The notes under the pieces: model-generated | Database searches by the model: none | What the model was told of the DNA's origin: nothing | What the model saw: only the letters and a program-made list of their open reading frames with translations | Made by a program: the position numbers and the translations under genes | Part shown: piece after piece, positions 44,781 through 53,180 of the stretch | How positions within the stretch are numbered: position 1 is the stretch's first letter | Layout of the letters: each line of letters starts with the position of its first letter | From: an uncultured Alcanivorax sp. | GTDB taxonomy: Bacteria > Pseudomonadota > Gammaproteobacteria > Pseudomonadales > Alcanivoracaceae | Direction: 5' to 3' | Length of the DNA: 64,000 nucleotides | Assembly: GCF_947258575.1 (NCBI RefSeq) | Contig: NZ_CAMYIV010000005.1 | Location: forward strand, 276,660 to 340,659

Positions 44781-45698
44781 TCAGTGCACCGCCGCCGCTT
44801 TTGCCGCCGGCGATCGAGCAAGGTATGCCAGCGCCTGTTCCGTGTCACCTTCGTGGATCGGATGGAAGCGGGGAGACAACCAGCGCAGGGTGGCGTTGAC
44901 CAGGAAGGTGAAGGTGGGCACGTTCTCGGTGCGTTTGCCGGTCTGTTCCAGTTGCATCAGCAATTGCGGTATCAGGGTACGGCCCATTTTGCGCACGCTG
45001 GGGTCCGGGTCCTGACGGGCCAGGCTGCGACCCCCTTCGGAAATGAAGTAGATGAACAGCGGAAAGACAATGGCCATCAGCGCCTGGCGGCTCACGTAGA
45101 AGCCGAGCTGAGACTTGCACAGGTGCTCGAACAGATCGAAGGCCACGGTGCGGTGTTCCACTTCTTCGGCCAGGTGCCACTTGAACAGGTCCACCATGGC
45201 CGGGTCGCCGTTGTCTTCCCAGCTTTCATTGTCCATGGCCCACTGACCCAGCACGCCGGTGAAGTGTTCGATGGCAGCGATCAACCCCACCCGCAGTACC
45301 AGCCACTGCTTCTGAATCGCCTTGCGCTGCAGCACTTTCAGCCCGAAGGGCGCCTCCCCCAGGAAGGTGCCAAACAGCCATTCCACCCGTTGCACATAGT
45401 CATCCACGCTCAAACCATGGCGTTCCAGATAAAGCTGGGCCTTGCTGTGGGCGCGGGAATGCACCGCTTCCTGGCGAATAAAACCTTCCACGTCGGCGCG
45501 TAACTGATCGTCACTGACCAGCGGCAGTGCCTGGTTGTAGACCCGGCAGAACCACAGTTCCCCGGCGGGCAGCAGCAGGTGGATACCGTTGATGATATGG
45601 GTGGAAAACGGATCATCCTTGAGCCAGTGCAGTGGCGTATTGTCGAAATCAAACTGCACTCGGCGGGCTTTCAGTTGATGGCGCACAGGGCTGTTCAT
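44781..45698 (-). CDS. Metal-dependent hydrolase of the PF10118 family
   Basis: The 305-residue protein is mostly helical. It carries conserved acidic/histidine clusters: FIRQEAVHSRAH (about 89-100), AAIEHFTGVLG (about 140) and HLAEEVEHRTVAFDLF (about 172-187), resembling a di-metal helical bundle. This is the pattern of PF10118 predicted metal-dependent hydrolases. It lies 41 bp downstream of the hydrolase/SDR fusion gene on the same strand and is probably in the same operon. Confidence 0.8.
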   Translation of the reverse strand: MNSPVRHQLKARRVQFDFDNTPLHWLKDDPFSTHIINGIHLLLPAGELWFCRVYNQALPLVSDDQLRADVEGFIRQEAVHSRAHSKAQLYLERHGLSVDDYVQRVEWLFGTFLGEAPFGLKVLQRKAIQKQWLVLRVGLIAAIEHFTGVLGQWAMDNESWEDNGDPAMVDLFKWHLAEEVEHRTVAFDLFEHLCKSQLGFYVSRQALMAIVFPLFIYFISEGGRSLARQDPDPSVRKMGRTLIPQLLMQLEQTGKRTENVPTFTFLVNATLRWLSPRFHPIHEGDTEQALAYLARSPAAKAAAVH

Positions 45699-45739
45699 GG
45701 CTGTTGTTCTCCCGTTGTTATGGTCAACACGTCATCAAT

Positions 45740-47491
45740 TCAGGCGGTAATGTCCAGGCGCGCTACCTGCCGGGACAATACCGGGGCAAAGCGGCTGAGC
45801 AGTCGGGTGGTCCAGGCTTCGGCGCCCACCAGGGACAGGGCCGGGTTGCTCTGCACCGCATCGAAGATGGCGGCGGCCACCTGGTCCGGGGAAAAATTGC
45901 GGCGCTTGTACAGGGCGTCGGCCTTGGCGCGTTTTTCCGCCTGTTGCTCGTCGCTGAGCCCGGCGTACACGGTGCTGTTGGCAATGCCGGTGGCGACAAA
46001 GCCGGGGCAAATCGAGGTGACACCGATATGGTGTTCGGCCAGCTCTGCACGCAGGCATTCGCTGAGCATGTGCACAGCGGCCTTGCTGGTGGAGTAGGCG
46101 GCCAGCTTGCGGTTGGGGGCGAAGGCGGCGGCAGAGGCCACGTTGACGATGTGGCCCTTGCGGTGGCCATCAATCATCTGCCGGGCAAACAATCGCGAGC
46201 CATGGATCACTCCCCACAGATTGACCTTGAGAAGGCGATCCCAGTCCTTGGTGGAGGTTTCCAGCACGCCGCCGGCCATGCCGATGCCGGCGTTGTTGAC
46301 CACAATGTCCGCACCGCCCAATTCTTTTTCCACCCAATTAGCCAGACGCTGCATGGCCTGGGCCGAGCCCACATCCACCTTGCGTGGCCAGGCGGCCGCG
46401 CCCCGTTCACGGGCCTGATCGGCGGTGGTATTGGCACTGTCCTCATTGATATCCACGCACACCAGGTCGGCGCCTTCAGCGGCAAAGCGCAGGGCGGTGG
46501 CCCGGCCAATGCCGGACCCTGCGCCGGTGATGACGACGGTCTTGCCGTACAGCGGCAGGCCCAGTCTTTCCGGGCGAACGCGGGCGTGCTGCAGGGCACC
46601 GGGCATCTTGCCGCTTTCCACCCCGGCCACGAAATCGCCAATCCAGGTGGCGATGGTGTCCGGGTGGCTCAGCGGTACCCAGTGGTTGGCGTTGATATCC
46701 CGGCGGTACAGCTCGTCCACCCACTCGTGCAAGTCTTCAAAAAGCTGGGTACCCACGTAGTTGTCACGGGTGGGTACGATCAGTTGCACCGGGCAGGCGG
46801 CGTGTCGGGCTTGCGGGTTGATCAGCTTGTTGCGGAAATTGGCGCGATACAGCTGCACGCCGTGCTTGCCGTCCTTGCCCTGGGTGGGGTTGGCTTCCGG
46901 CTCCTGCACATTCTCGCGGTGTTTCAGATAGCGGGGCCAGAGCTTGTCCAGGCCACCCTGCCAGGCTCCAGGGGCCAGTACCGGCAAGTGAAAGAAACCG
47001 ATGTACCAGGAACTGAGTGCCTGTTTGAACACCTTGGTCTTGGCAGAAGGAGACAGATTCAGGGTGCGCCGGCGCATCCAGTGGCCCATGTGATCCAGGC
47101 AGGGGCCGGAGATGGTGGTGTAGGACTTGATCCGTGTCTTGAGCGGCCCGTCGGCGGTGACCGATTCCCAGCTCTGGATGGAGCCCCAGTCGTGTCCCAC
47201 CAGATGAAAATCCCGCCCGGGAATGGTGGCGTCCACCACCGCCGCCAGATCCGCCGACAGCAGGCTCATGCGGTAATCCGCCTGCCTGCGCGGTGCCTCG
47301 GAGGCACCGGCACCGCGGACATCGTAGCTGATCACGAAGTACTTCTTCGCCAGCCGGTCAGCCACGGGTTGCCAGACACTGTGATTGTCAGGGTAACCAT
47401 GAACCAGTACCACCGGCACCTTGTTGCTGTCGCCAAAGGTATAGACCTGCAGATTGACCCCCTGGCTGGTCACCGTGGTTGTGGTTGTCAT
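45740..47491 (-). CDS. Alpha/beta-hydrolase fused to short-chain dehydrogenase
   Basis: The 583-residue protein joins two enzymes. Residues about 10-300 form an alpha/beta hydrolase with HGYPDNHSVW and the nucleophile elbow LVGHDWGS, where Asp101 replaces the usual serine, as in epoxide hydrolases and haloalkane dehalogenases. Residues about 318-570 form a classical SDR with VVITGAGSGIGRA, NNAGIG, and the YSTSK catalytic motif. ATG 47489-47491 has AGGAG upstream. Such fusions are known in mycobacteria and marine gammaproteobacteria; by inference they handle lipid-derived alcohols or epoxides. Confidence 0.9.
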   Translation of the reverse strand: MTTTTTVTSQGVNLQVYTFGDSNKVPVVLVHGYPDNHSVWQPVADRLAKKYFVISYDVRGAGASEAPRRQADYRMSLLSADLAAVVDATIPGRDFHLVGHDWGSIQSWESVTADGPLKTRIKSYTTISGPCLDHMGHWMRRRTLNLSPSAKTKVFKQALSSWYIGFFHLPVLAPGAWQGGLDKLWPRYLKHRENVQEPEANPTQGKDGKHGVQLYRANFRNKLINPQARHAACPVQLIVPTRDNYVGTQLFEDLHEWVDELYRRDINANHWVPLSHPDTIATWIGDFVAGVESGKMPGALQHARVRPERLGLPLYGKTVVITGAGSGIGRATALRFAAEGADLVCVDINEDSANTTADQARERGAAAWPRKVDVGSAQAMQRLANWVEKELGGADIVVNNAGIGMAGGVLETSTKDWDRLLKVNLWGVIHGSRLFARQMIDGHRKGHIVNVASAAAFAPNRKLAAYSTSKAAVHMLSECLRAELAEHHIGVTSICPGFVATGIANSTVYAGLSDEQQAEKRAKADALYKRRNFSPDQVAAAIFDAVQSNPALSLVGAEAWTTRLLSRFAPVLSRQVARLDITA

Positions 47492-47795
47492 AAGGCTCTC
47501 CTGAAAGGTGGTGACGCGAAATCTGGACGACGTCAAGTTCATCGAATGTATCAGTGCTCAATGTAACGGTCAACGAGCAGGGTATGACCATCGGGACCGG
47601 GAATCCGGCGCCAGCGGCCAAGGCGGAGTATCACGGCATAGGCCCGGCTGCCATGGGGCTCCCCGGAAGTTCCCGCAAATGCTGGAGCCTTACAATCTTT
47701 ACCATTTTGAGATTTATTATTGTTTGATATTGATTCTCAACAACAGCAGAATGCCGCCGCTTCTATACCGATTAACGGAACGAACGGGGGATGTA
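47492..47795. other. Divergent promoter region before TonB receptor
   Basis: This 304-bp gap holds a ribosome site for the fusion gene on the minus strand and an AT-rich region at 47695-47750 with the Fur-like box. An open frame extends through it from 47508 in phase with the receptor, but its codons look non-coding and the signal peptide begins only at 47796. Confidence 0.55.
47726..47742. promoter_or_regulatory. Fur-like box upstream of TonB receptor
   Basis: GATATTGATTCTCAACA matches 12 of 17 positions of the Fur consensus, including the GATTCTCA variant common in real sites. It is 53 bp before the receptor start. Confidence 0.6.
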
Positions 47796-50069
47796 ATGAC
47801 AATGATTGGGGTAGCACTACCACGGCGTGCCTTGCTGGCAACCTTGACCCTGGCCGTCACGGCAGCACCGGCGGTGGCTGAGCAAAACGGGCAAAGCCAT
47901 GAGCTGAAAGCGATCAATGTGGTGTCCGCTGCCGGTTTCGAACAGAAGATCACTGAGGCCCCGGCCAGCATTTCCGTGATTGGTGAGCAGGAGCTGCACA
48001 GTCGCCCGTTTACCTCGGTGGTGGATGCGGTGCGTGAACTGGAAGGGGTGGATGTGGGAGAAACCCGCGACAAGACCGGCCAGGCCTCCGTATCCATGCG
48101 CGGTATGGGCTCGGATTACACCCTGATCCTGATCGACGGCCGTCGCCAGAATAATCATGGTGACATCTACCCGAACAACTTCGGCGGCAACCAGTTCAAC
48201 CATATTCCGCCCATGGATGCCATTGAGCGCATCGAGGTGATCCGTGGTCCGGCGTCCACGCTCTATGGTGCCGATGCCATGGGTGGGGTGATCAATATCA
48301 TTACCAAAAAGAACTTCGACCAGCCGGCGGCCAGTATTACCGTGGGCGGCACCTTTCAGGAACAGAGCGAGTTCGGTAATGACGTGACCACCGACTTGTA
48401 CGTTTCCGGCCCGCTGGTGCCCGGCAAGCTGGGTCTGGCCCTGCGTGGAAGTCTCTATGACCAGCAGGCATCCGATCCGCAGTTTGATCCTGCCATTGCG
48501 CCGGATGGAACGGTTGTCGATCGGGAGCTGGGTTTTGGCGGTGGTGGCCGTACTGTGCGCAACAAGGATATTGCCGGTGGCTTCACCCTGCGCTGGACGC
48601 CCGTGGACAACCAGCGAATCTCGCTGGATTACGACCAGTCCGAGCAGGTGTACAACAATGACAAGAGCCAGGTCGGTACCCAGGACAGCGTGGACCGCCT
48701 GCCCATGGCCGGCTATGCCAAGAATCAGGAATTCACCCGTGACCAGGTGGCGCTGACCCATGAAGGGGACTGGGATATCGGCTACAGCACCGTTTCCCTG
48801 ACGCACCTGGCGACTAACAACAAGGGCCGCACCTTGCCGCTGACGGCGGCGGAGCGTGACCAGTATGACCAGATGGTTAGCAACGGGGCCACGGATCAGG
48901 AACTGGAAGCGGCCTTCCTGCCGCGCCCGGCGCGCACCCTGGAAAGCCGGGAGTGGCGTCTGGATGGCAAGCTGGAATTACCGGTGAATGATCAGCACTT
49001 TGCGGTGCTGGGTACCCAGGTGATTCGTGGCGAGCTGGAAGATGGCGTGTTTGGTCTGGAGGAGGGGCGTAGCGGCCGGATTTCCGACCACAACCTGTGG
49101 GCCCTGTTTGCCGAGGATAACTGGACCCCGGTGGACCCCTTTACGCTTACCGCCGGTGTCCGTTACGACAACCATGAAACCTTTGGCGATCAATTCAGCC
49201 CACGCCTTTATGGTGTTTATGAACTGACGCCCGCCTGGACCGTGAAGGGGGGCGTCAGTACCGGCTACAAGACGCCCAAGACTACCGATCTGTATTCAGG
49301 GATTACCGGGTTCGGCCGCCAGGGCACGCTGCCCTGGGTGGGCAATCCGGACCTGGAGCCGGAAACCAGCGTTAACTCCGAAATCGCCCTTTACTGGGAG
49401 AGCGTCAATCGTCATAACTTCAACGTGACCTATTTCCAGAACGATTTTAAAGACAAGATTGTGCGCCAGGACAGCGCGCTGTGTTCTGCTAACGGTGGGC
49501 AGAAACCCTGTGTGGATCTGGGCGCCTATGACTCCCTGGGCGGCATCGTCACTCAGCCGGTGAACGTGGACAAGGCGGAAATAAAGGGTGTGGAAGTGGC
49601 CGGTCGTTACCAGTTCCTGCCGCGCTGGGCGCTGAAAATGAACTACACCTATATCGACAGCGAACAGAAGAGTGGAGACCAGAAAGGCTACCCGCTGACC
49701 GGCACCGCCAAGCACATGGTCAATGCCACCCTGGACTGGCAGACCACTCAGACTTTCGGCATGTACCTGACCATGGCAGGGCGTCACGACCGTTTCCGCG
49801 GCTTTGGTCGCAGCGGTCTCAACACCGATTCCAGCGGCGGCGAGTACTGGAAAGATTATGAAATCTTCCACCTGGGTGCACGTTGGGCCATGAATGACAC
49901 ACTCACCTTTACCGCCCGGGTTAACAACCTGCTGGACGAGGACTTCACTACCTATGACACCGCATTTGAAGACGACGGCATGGGTGGCTTCGAGCCGGTT
50001 TACTTTGACGACTACAACAACAAGGATGCCCGCCGCAGCTACTGGCTGAGCATGCAGGCACGGTTCTAG
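47796..50069 (+). CDS. TonB-dependent receptor (FepA/CirA-like)
   Basis: The 757-residue receptor has a signal peptide (about residues 1-28, ending APAVAEQ), a TonB box (LKAINVVSA), a plug (SVVDAVRELEGVDVGETRD, MDAIERIEVIRGPASTLYGA, GGVINIITKK) and a barrel ending in WLSMQARF. Plug motifs are of the catecholate/colicin receptor group. Iron-siderophore uptake is likely given the Fur-like box. ATG 47796 was chosen as the start of a good signal peptide, with GGGGG five bases before. Confidence 0.9.
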   Translation: MTMIGVALPRRALLATLTLAVTAAPAVAEQNGQSHELKAINVVSAAGFEQKITEAPASISVIGEQELHSRPFTSVVDAVRELEGVDVGETRDKTGQASVSMRGMGSDYTLILIDGRRQNNHGDIYPNNFGGNQFNHIPPMDAIERIEVIRGPASTLYGADAMGGVINIITKKNFDQPAASITVGGTFQEQSEFGNDVTTDLYVSGPLVPGKLGLALRGSLYDQQASDPQFDPAIAPDGTVVDRELGFGGGGRTVRNKDIAGGFTLRWTPVDNQRISLDYDQSEQVYNNDKSQVGTQDSVDRLPMAGYAKNQEFTRDQVALTHEGDWDIGYSTVSLTHLATNNKGRTLPLTAAERDQYDQMVSNGATDQELEAAFLPRPARTLESREWRLDGKLELPVNDQHFAVLGTQVIRGELEDGVFGLEEGRSGRISDHNLWALFAEDNWTPVDPFTLTAGVRYDNHETFGDQFSPRLYGVYELTPAWTVKGGVSTGYKTPKTTDLYSGITGFGRQGTLPWVGNPDLEPETSVNSEIALYWESVNRHNFNVTYFQNDFKDKIVRQDSALCSANGGQKPCVDLGAYDSLGGIVTQPVNVDKAEIKGVEVAGRYQFLPRWALKMNYTYIDSEQKSGDQKGYPLTGTAKHMVNATLDWQTTQTFGMYLTMAGRHDRFRGFGRSGLNTDSSGGEYWKDYEIFHLGARWAMNDTLTFTARVNNLLDEDFTTYDTAFEDDGMGGFEPVYFDDYNNKDARRSYWLSMQARF

Positions 50070-50072
50070 TGC

Positions 50073-50170
50073 AGTTGACAGTGAACATTTGAAAGTGGAT
50101 AGCGTCGCGGATTGACGCCTAGCAAAAGGAAGGCAAAGAGGCCGCGTCCAACCGTTGAGCGCGGCCTCTT
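50073..50170. repeat. Degenerate heptad element, unit AGTKGAC, with GC hairpin
   Basis: Four degenerate units (AGTTGAC, AGTGAAC, ATTTGAA, AGTGGAT) fill 50073-50100, ending in AGCGTCGCGG. The shared hairpin follows at 50136-50170. No right heptad arm is visible; a perfect 35-bp palindrome lies there instead. Confidence 0.65.
50136..50170. terminator. Shared AAGAGGCCGCG hairpin, copy 4
   Basis: AAGAGGCCGCG (50136-50146) pairs with CGCGGCCTCTT (50160-50170), followed by GCGTTT. It lies between convergent genes. Confidence 0.65.
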
Positions 50171-50186
50171 GCGTTTAGAGACGCTT

Positions 50187-50271
50187 CCGTAGGGTGCACT
50201 GAGCCTAAGGCGAACTGCACCATCAAACACCGGATCGGTGCAGTTCGCCTTAGGCTCAGTGCACCCTACGG
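50187..50271. repeat. Perfect 35-bp inverted repeat
   Basis: The arm at 50187-50221 (starting CCGTAGGGTGCACTGAGCC) is inverted without a mismatch at 50237-50271, around a 15-base loop. It belongs to the GTAGGGTG palindrome family and lies between the convergent receptor and PLP-enzyme genes. Confidence 0.92.
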
Positions 50272-50341
50272 TGGTCATTGAAAGGCTGCACCGGAAAACC
50301 GGTGCGGCCTTTGAGTTTTCGAGCGGTTTGCGGAGGTGCTG

Positions 50342-51616
50342 TCAGGCGCCCTTGCCCTGTGTCAGTGGCGGCCACCAGTCCTGGATGGCACCGTCTTGCC
50401 ACACCGCCAGATCACCGAATTGCAGCAACACGAATTCGCTTTGCGTGGGGCGCAGAAACAGTTGGTCATCCACCTGCAGGGCGGTGTCCGCGCTGCCGTT
50501 GAACATCATCTGGTTGGTACTGTGGCCATAGACGCCATTCTCGCGAATGCCTGCCGGGGACACCGGCGTGGCCTTCCAGTAACCGCCGTAGATGAAATAG
50601 GTCTGGCGACGATTCGGGTCCCAGCGTTGCCATAGCTCACCCAGCGGCAGTGGCCCTGGCAGGTTCAGCCCATCCCACTGTTTGAGCACTGGCGCAGCGA
50701 TAAACACTGCCGGTTCGAAATCCGCCAGCAGGGGCAGGTCGAAGTCGCTGGCCTTGACCAGGCAGGAGCCGGCGGCCAGTTCGTTGACCACGGTGCTGTC
50801 GTCGTAGAGGCCGATGGTGGGGCTGCCGCCGCCGTTGAAACACAGGGTTTCATCCCGGTAGGCAGGCACCAGTCGGTAGAGGCGTTCGATAAAGCCCTGA
50901 TAGATGGCCTCGGTTTCCCGGTGGCCTTCCTCGGCGTTCTGGATAAAACCGGGCAGCTTGCACACATGGGCGTCGTAACCCATGAAACCGCTGAAACGCA
51001 GATGCGCCGGGTGGGCCTGAATCAGGCCGATCATTGCATCGAGCTGGTTCGGGTCGCCGAGGCCGCCCCGGTGCAGGCCCACGTCCAGTTCGATATTGAT
51101 GTTCAGACGCCGGTTCAGGGTCTTGGCCAGTTGCAGGTACTGCTCCAGCCGCTGGCGGGAGTCGATCAGCCACTGCAGTTGCCGGTCCGCATCGAAGTCA
51201 CCGCTCAGTTCGTTGTAGAACTGTCGGGCGGCCTGTACCGGCATGGGCTTGCCCAGCAGCATGTCCACGCCGGGCTCTGCGTCGGCCAGCGCATTCATGA
51301 AGGGCTGGTGGAATACCATCACCCGGTCGCTGCCCGTCTCGCGCATCACCGTTTGTATCATCGGCACACTGGGCAGGGATTTGGCCACGATGCGCAACGC
51401 GCAGCGCGACGGCAGCATGGCCTTCAGGGTGTGGCAGTTGCGCACCAGGCGTTGCTGATCCACCAGCATCAGCGGCCGGCCGGGGCCGGCGTTACGCAGG
51501 TGGTCATTGATGGCCTGGAAGTAGGGTGTATGCGGTGCCCCCTGATTACCCGGGCGCAGCAGCCAGCCGCCTGCGGCCAGTGCCCCCAGCCCGACCAGAA
51601 ATCCACGGCGTTTCAT
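50342..51616 (-). CDS. Exported alanine-racemase-like PLP enzyme (DSD1/D-threonine aldolase type)
   Basis: The 424-residue protein starts with a twin-arginine-like signal (MKRRGFLVGLGALAAGGW), followed by a PLP barrel. A probable cofactor lysine is Lys79 in RIVAKSLP. INIELDVGLHRGG and GFMGYDAHV follow, along with CFNGGGSPT and a C-terminal beta domain. It fits the D-threonine aldolase/D-serine dehydratase-like group in the alanine racemase superfamily. An exported PLP enzyme is unusual. Its start overlaps the stop of the FAD oxidase gene by four bases, so the two are coupled. The substrate is unknown. Confidence 0.78.
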   Translation of the reverse strand: MKRRGFLVGLGALAAGGWLLRPGNQGAPHTPYFQAINDHLRNAGPGRPLMLVDQQRLVRNCHTLKAMLPSRCALRIVAKSLPSVPMIQTVMRETGSDRVMVFHQPFMNALADAEPGVDMLLGKPMPVQAARQFYNELSGDFDADRQLQWLIDSRQRLEQYLQLAKTLNRRLNINIELDVGLHRGGLGDPNQLDAMIGLIQAHPAHLRFSGFMGYDAHVCKLPGFIQNAEEGHRETEAIYQGFIERLYRLVPAYRDETLCFNGGGSPTIGLYDDSTVVNELAAGSCLVKASDFDLPLLADFEPAVFIAAPVLKQWDGLNLPGPLPLGELWQRWDPNRRQTYFIYGGYWKATPVSPAGIRENGVYGHSTNQMMFNGSADTALQVDDQLFLRPTQSEFVLLQFGDLAVWQDGAIQDWWPPLTQGKGA

Positions 51617-52980
51617 CCGGTTTCTCCAAACAGGGTTTTCAGGTGTTGGTTCAGCATCCGTCCCTGTGGGTCCAACTCCCGGCGCACGGCCTGAAAGCGA
51701 TCAAAGGCGGGATACATCTCGCGCAGTTCCCGCTGGCCCAGGGTATGCAGCTTGCCCCAGTGCGGGCGGCCGGCGTAGCGGCGCAGGATCGGCTCTACGG
51801 CAGTAAACAGCGGCTGATAATCCTGTGCGAAGTATTGATGGATAGACAGGCTGGCGCCGGGGCGGTCGTGGTACATGGACAGCAAGCGATCATCGGCGGC
51901 CACGTAGCGGAATTCGATGGGGAAGAACACATTGATGTCCTGCTTGCGAATGGTCTCGCAGACTTCCTGCAGGCAGGCGATGCCGTCTTCCGCTGGCACC
52001 GTGTATTCCATTTCGTTGAAACGCACCGTGCGGCGGTTGGCGAAAACCTTGTGGGCAGGGCCGACATAGGTGCTGTCTTCCACGAACAGGGTGACCAGTT
52101 TCTGCAGGTTAGGGGTCAGCCAGCCGGCGCGCATGGCCAGTTTGCAAACCAGCTCCAACAGATCGTTGCTGTCTTCCCGTTCGCTGCTGTCGTCGGGGTC
52201 GTCAGTGATTTCCATGGTCTTGACGATGGCCTGTTCGCCCAGGGGGAAGGCAAAGAATTCGATGTGGCGAAAGTTGTCTTTTTCCCTCTCCACGAAATCC
52301 ATGGCCTCCTGCAGGGGCAGGGTCCAGGTGCGCTCCTTGAGCCGGTAGGCAGGTTCCAGTCGAAAACCGATTTCGCTGACCACGCCCAGGGCCCCGACAC
52401 TGCAGCAGGCGGCCAGAAAGGTGTCGCCGTCTTCCCGGGTCAGGCTCAGGGCCTCGCCGTCGGGGAGGATCAGCCGCAGGCTTTCCACCTGGCCGGACAG
52501 GCTCTGCAGATTGCTGCCGGTGCCGTGGGTGCTGGTGGCAATGGCGCCGGCCAGGGATTGCAGGTTGATATCCGGTTCGTTGGCGAAACTGTAGCCCATG
52601 CCATTGGCCTGGGCGCTGGCCATGGCCAGGCGGGTGCCGCCACCGTAGGTGATGACATCGCCGTCCTGACCGCGCAGACCGGCCAGGGCTTCCAGGGACA
52701 CCAGGGTGTCATCACTGGGTACCACGGCACTGAACGAATGGCTGCCGCCAAAGGGGCGAATGGTGCCGGTGCTGTCGCGCAGGGTCTGGCGCAGCTGTGC
52801 TTCGCTGGTGGCAAAGACCAGATTGGCCGGGTTGGCGCTCTGGTTGCCGGACCAGTTCTGCCAGGCTGGCGCCTTTTCAGTTTCGGCCAGCAGGGCCTGG
52901 GGCGCCAATGCGCCAGTGGCCCCGGCACTGGCCAGGGCCTTCAGGAAACGGCGGCGGTCAATGGAATTCAACAAGGCCAT
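51613..52980 (-). CDS. Exported FAD-linked sugar-lactone-oxidase-like protein
   Basis: The 455-residue protein has a Tat signal (DRRRFLKALASAGATGALAP), then a PCMH-type FAD domain with RPFGGSHSFSAV, whose histidine is the usual covalent flavin site, and ATSTHGTGSNLQ. A C-terminal ALO domain ends with HWGKLHTL and YPAFDRFQAVRRELDPQGRM, where HWGK is typical of L-gulonolactone/D-arabinono-lactone oxidases. It probably oxidises a sugar lactone or polyol in the periplasm. It is coupled to the PLP enzyme gene by an ATGA overlap. Confidence 0.85.
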   Translation of the reverse strand: MALLNSIDRRRFLKALASAGATGALAPQALLAETEKAPAWQNWSGNQSANPANLVFATSEAQLRQTLRDSTGTIRPFGGSHSFSAVVPSDDTLVSLEALAGLRGQDGDVITYGGGTRLAMASAQANGMGYSFANEPDINLQSLAGAIATSTHGTGSNLQSLSGQVESLRLILPDGEALSLTREDGDTFLAACCSVGALGVVSEIGFRLEPAYRLKERTWTLPLQEAMDFVEREKDNFRHIEFFAFPLGEQAIVKTMEITDDPDDSSEREDSNDLLELVCKLAMRAGWLTPNLQKLVTLFVEDSTYVGPAHKVFANRRTVRFNEMEYTVPAEDGIACLQEVCETIRKQDINVFFPIEFRYVAADDRLLSMYHDRPGASLSIHQYFAQDYQPLFTAVEPILRRYAGRPHWGKLHTLGQRELREMYPAFDRFQAVRRELDPQGRMLNQHLKTLFGETG

Positions 52981-53029
52981 GGTGCATCCTTTTGTTATTT
53001 GGCACCATCGTACAAGAAAAGCAATTGAT

Positions 53030-53180
53030 AGTTAATAGTGAATAGTTAACAGCTGCGCGGGCAACGTGGGAGGGGTTTGCCAGCTCCGCCGCCGCGACCA
53101 TGGGGTCTGCGCGGCTGTGAAGTGTGGGCCCGCACGAACCAGGCTCGCGTAGTTATTAACTATTAATTATTCATTATTAA
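53030..53180. repeat. Heptad inverted-array element, unit AGTTAAT
   Basis: Three units (AGTTAAT, AGTGAAT, AGTTAAC) fill 53030-53050, ending AGCTGCGCG. Four inverted units (TTATTAA, CTATTAA, TTATTCA, TTATTAA) fill 53153-53180 after CTCGCG. The core of about 100 bp is GC-rich and lacks the shared hairpin. The right arm contains the ubiD stop codon. Confidence 0.85.

Noticed and set aside
45632..47566. 644-residue open frame antisense to the hydrolase/SDR fusion
   Set aside because: It is a shadow of the clearly recognisable two-domain protein on the minus strand.
47508..47795. N-terminal extension of the TonB receptor at 47796
   Set aside because: The extension would place about 96 hydrophilic residues before a signal peptide and crosses the Fur-like box; the start at 47796 explains the protein fully.
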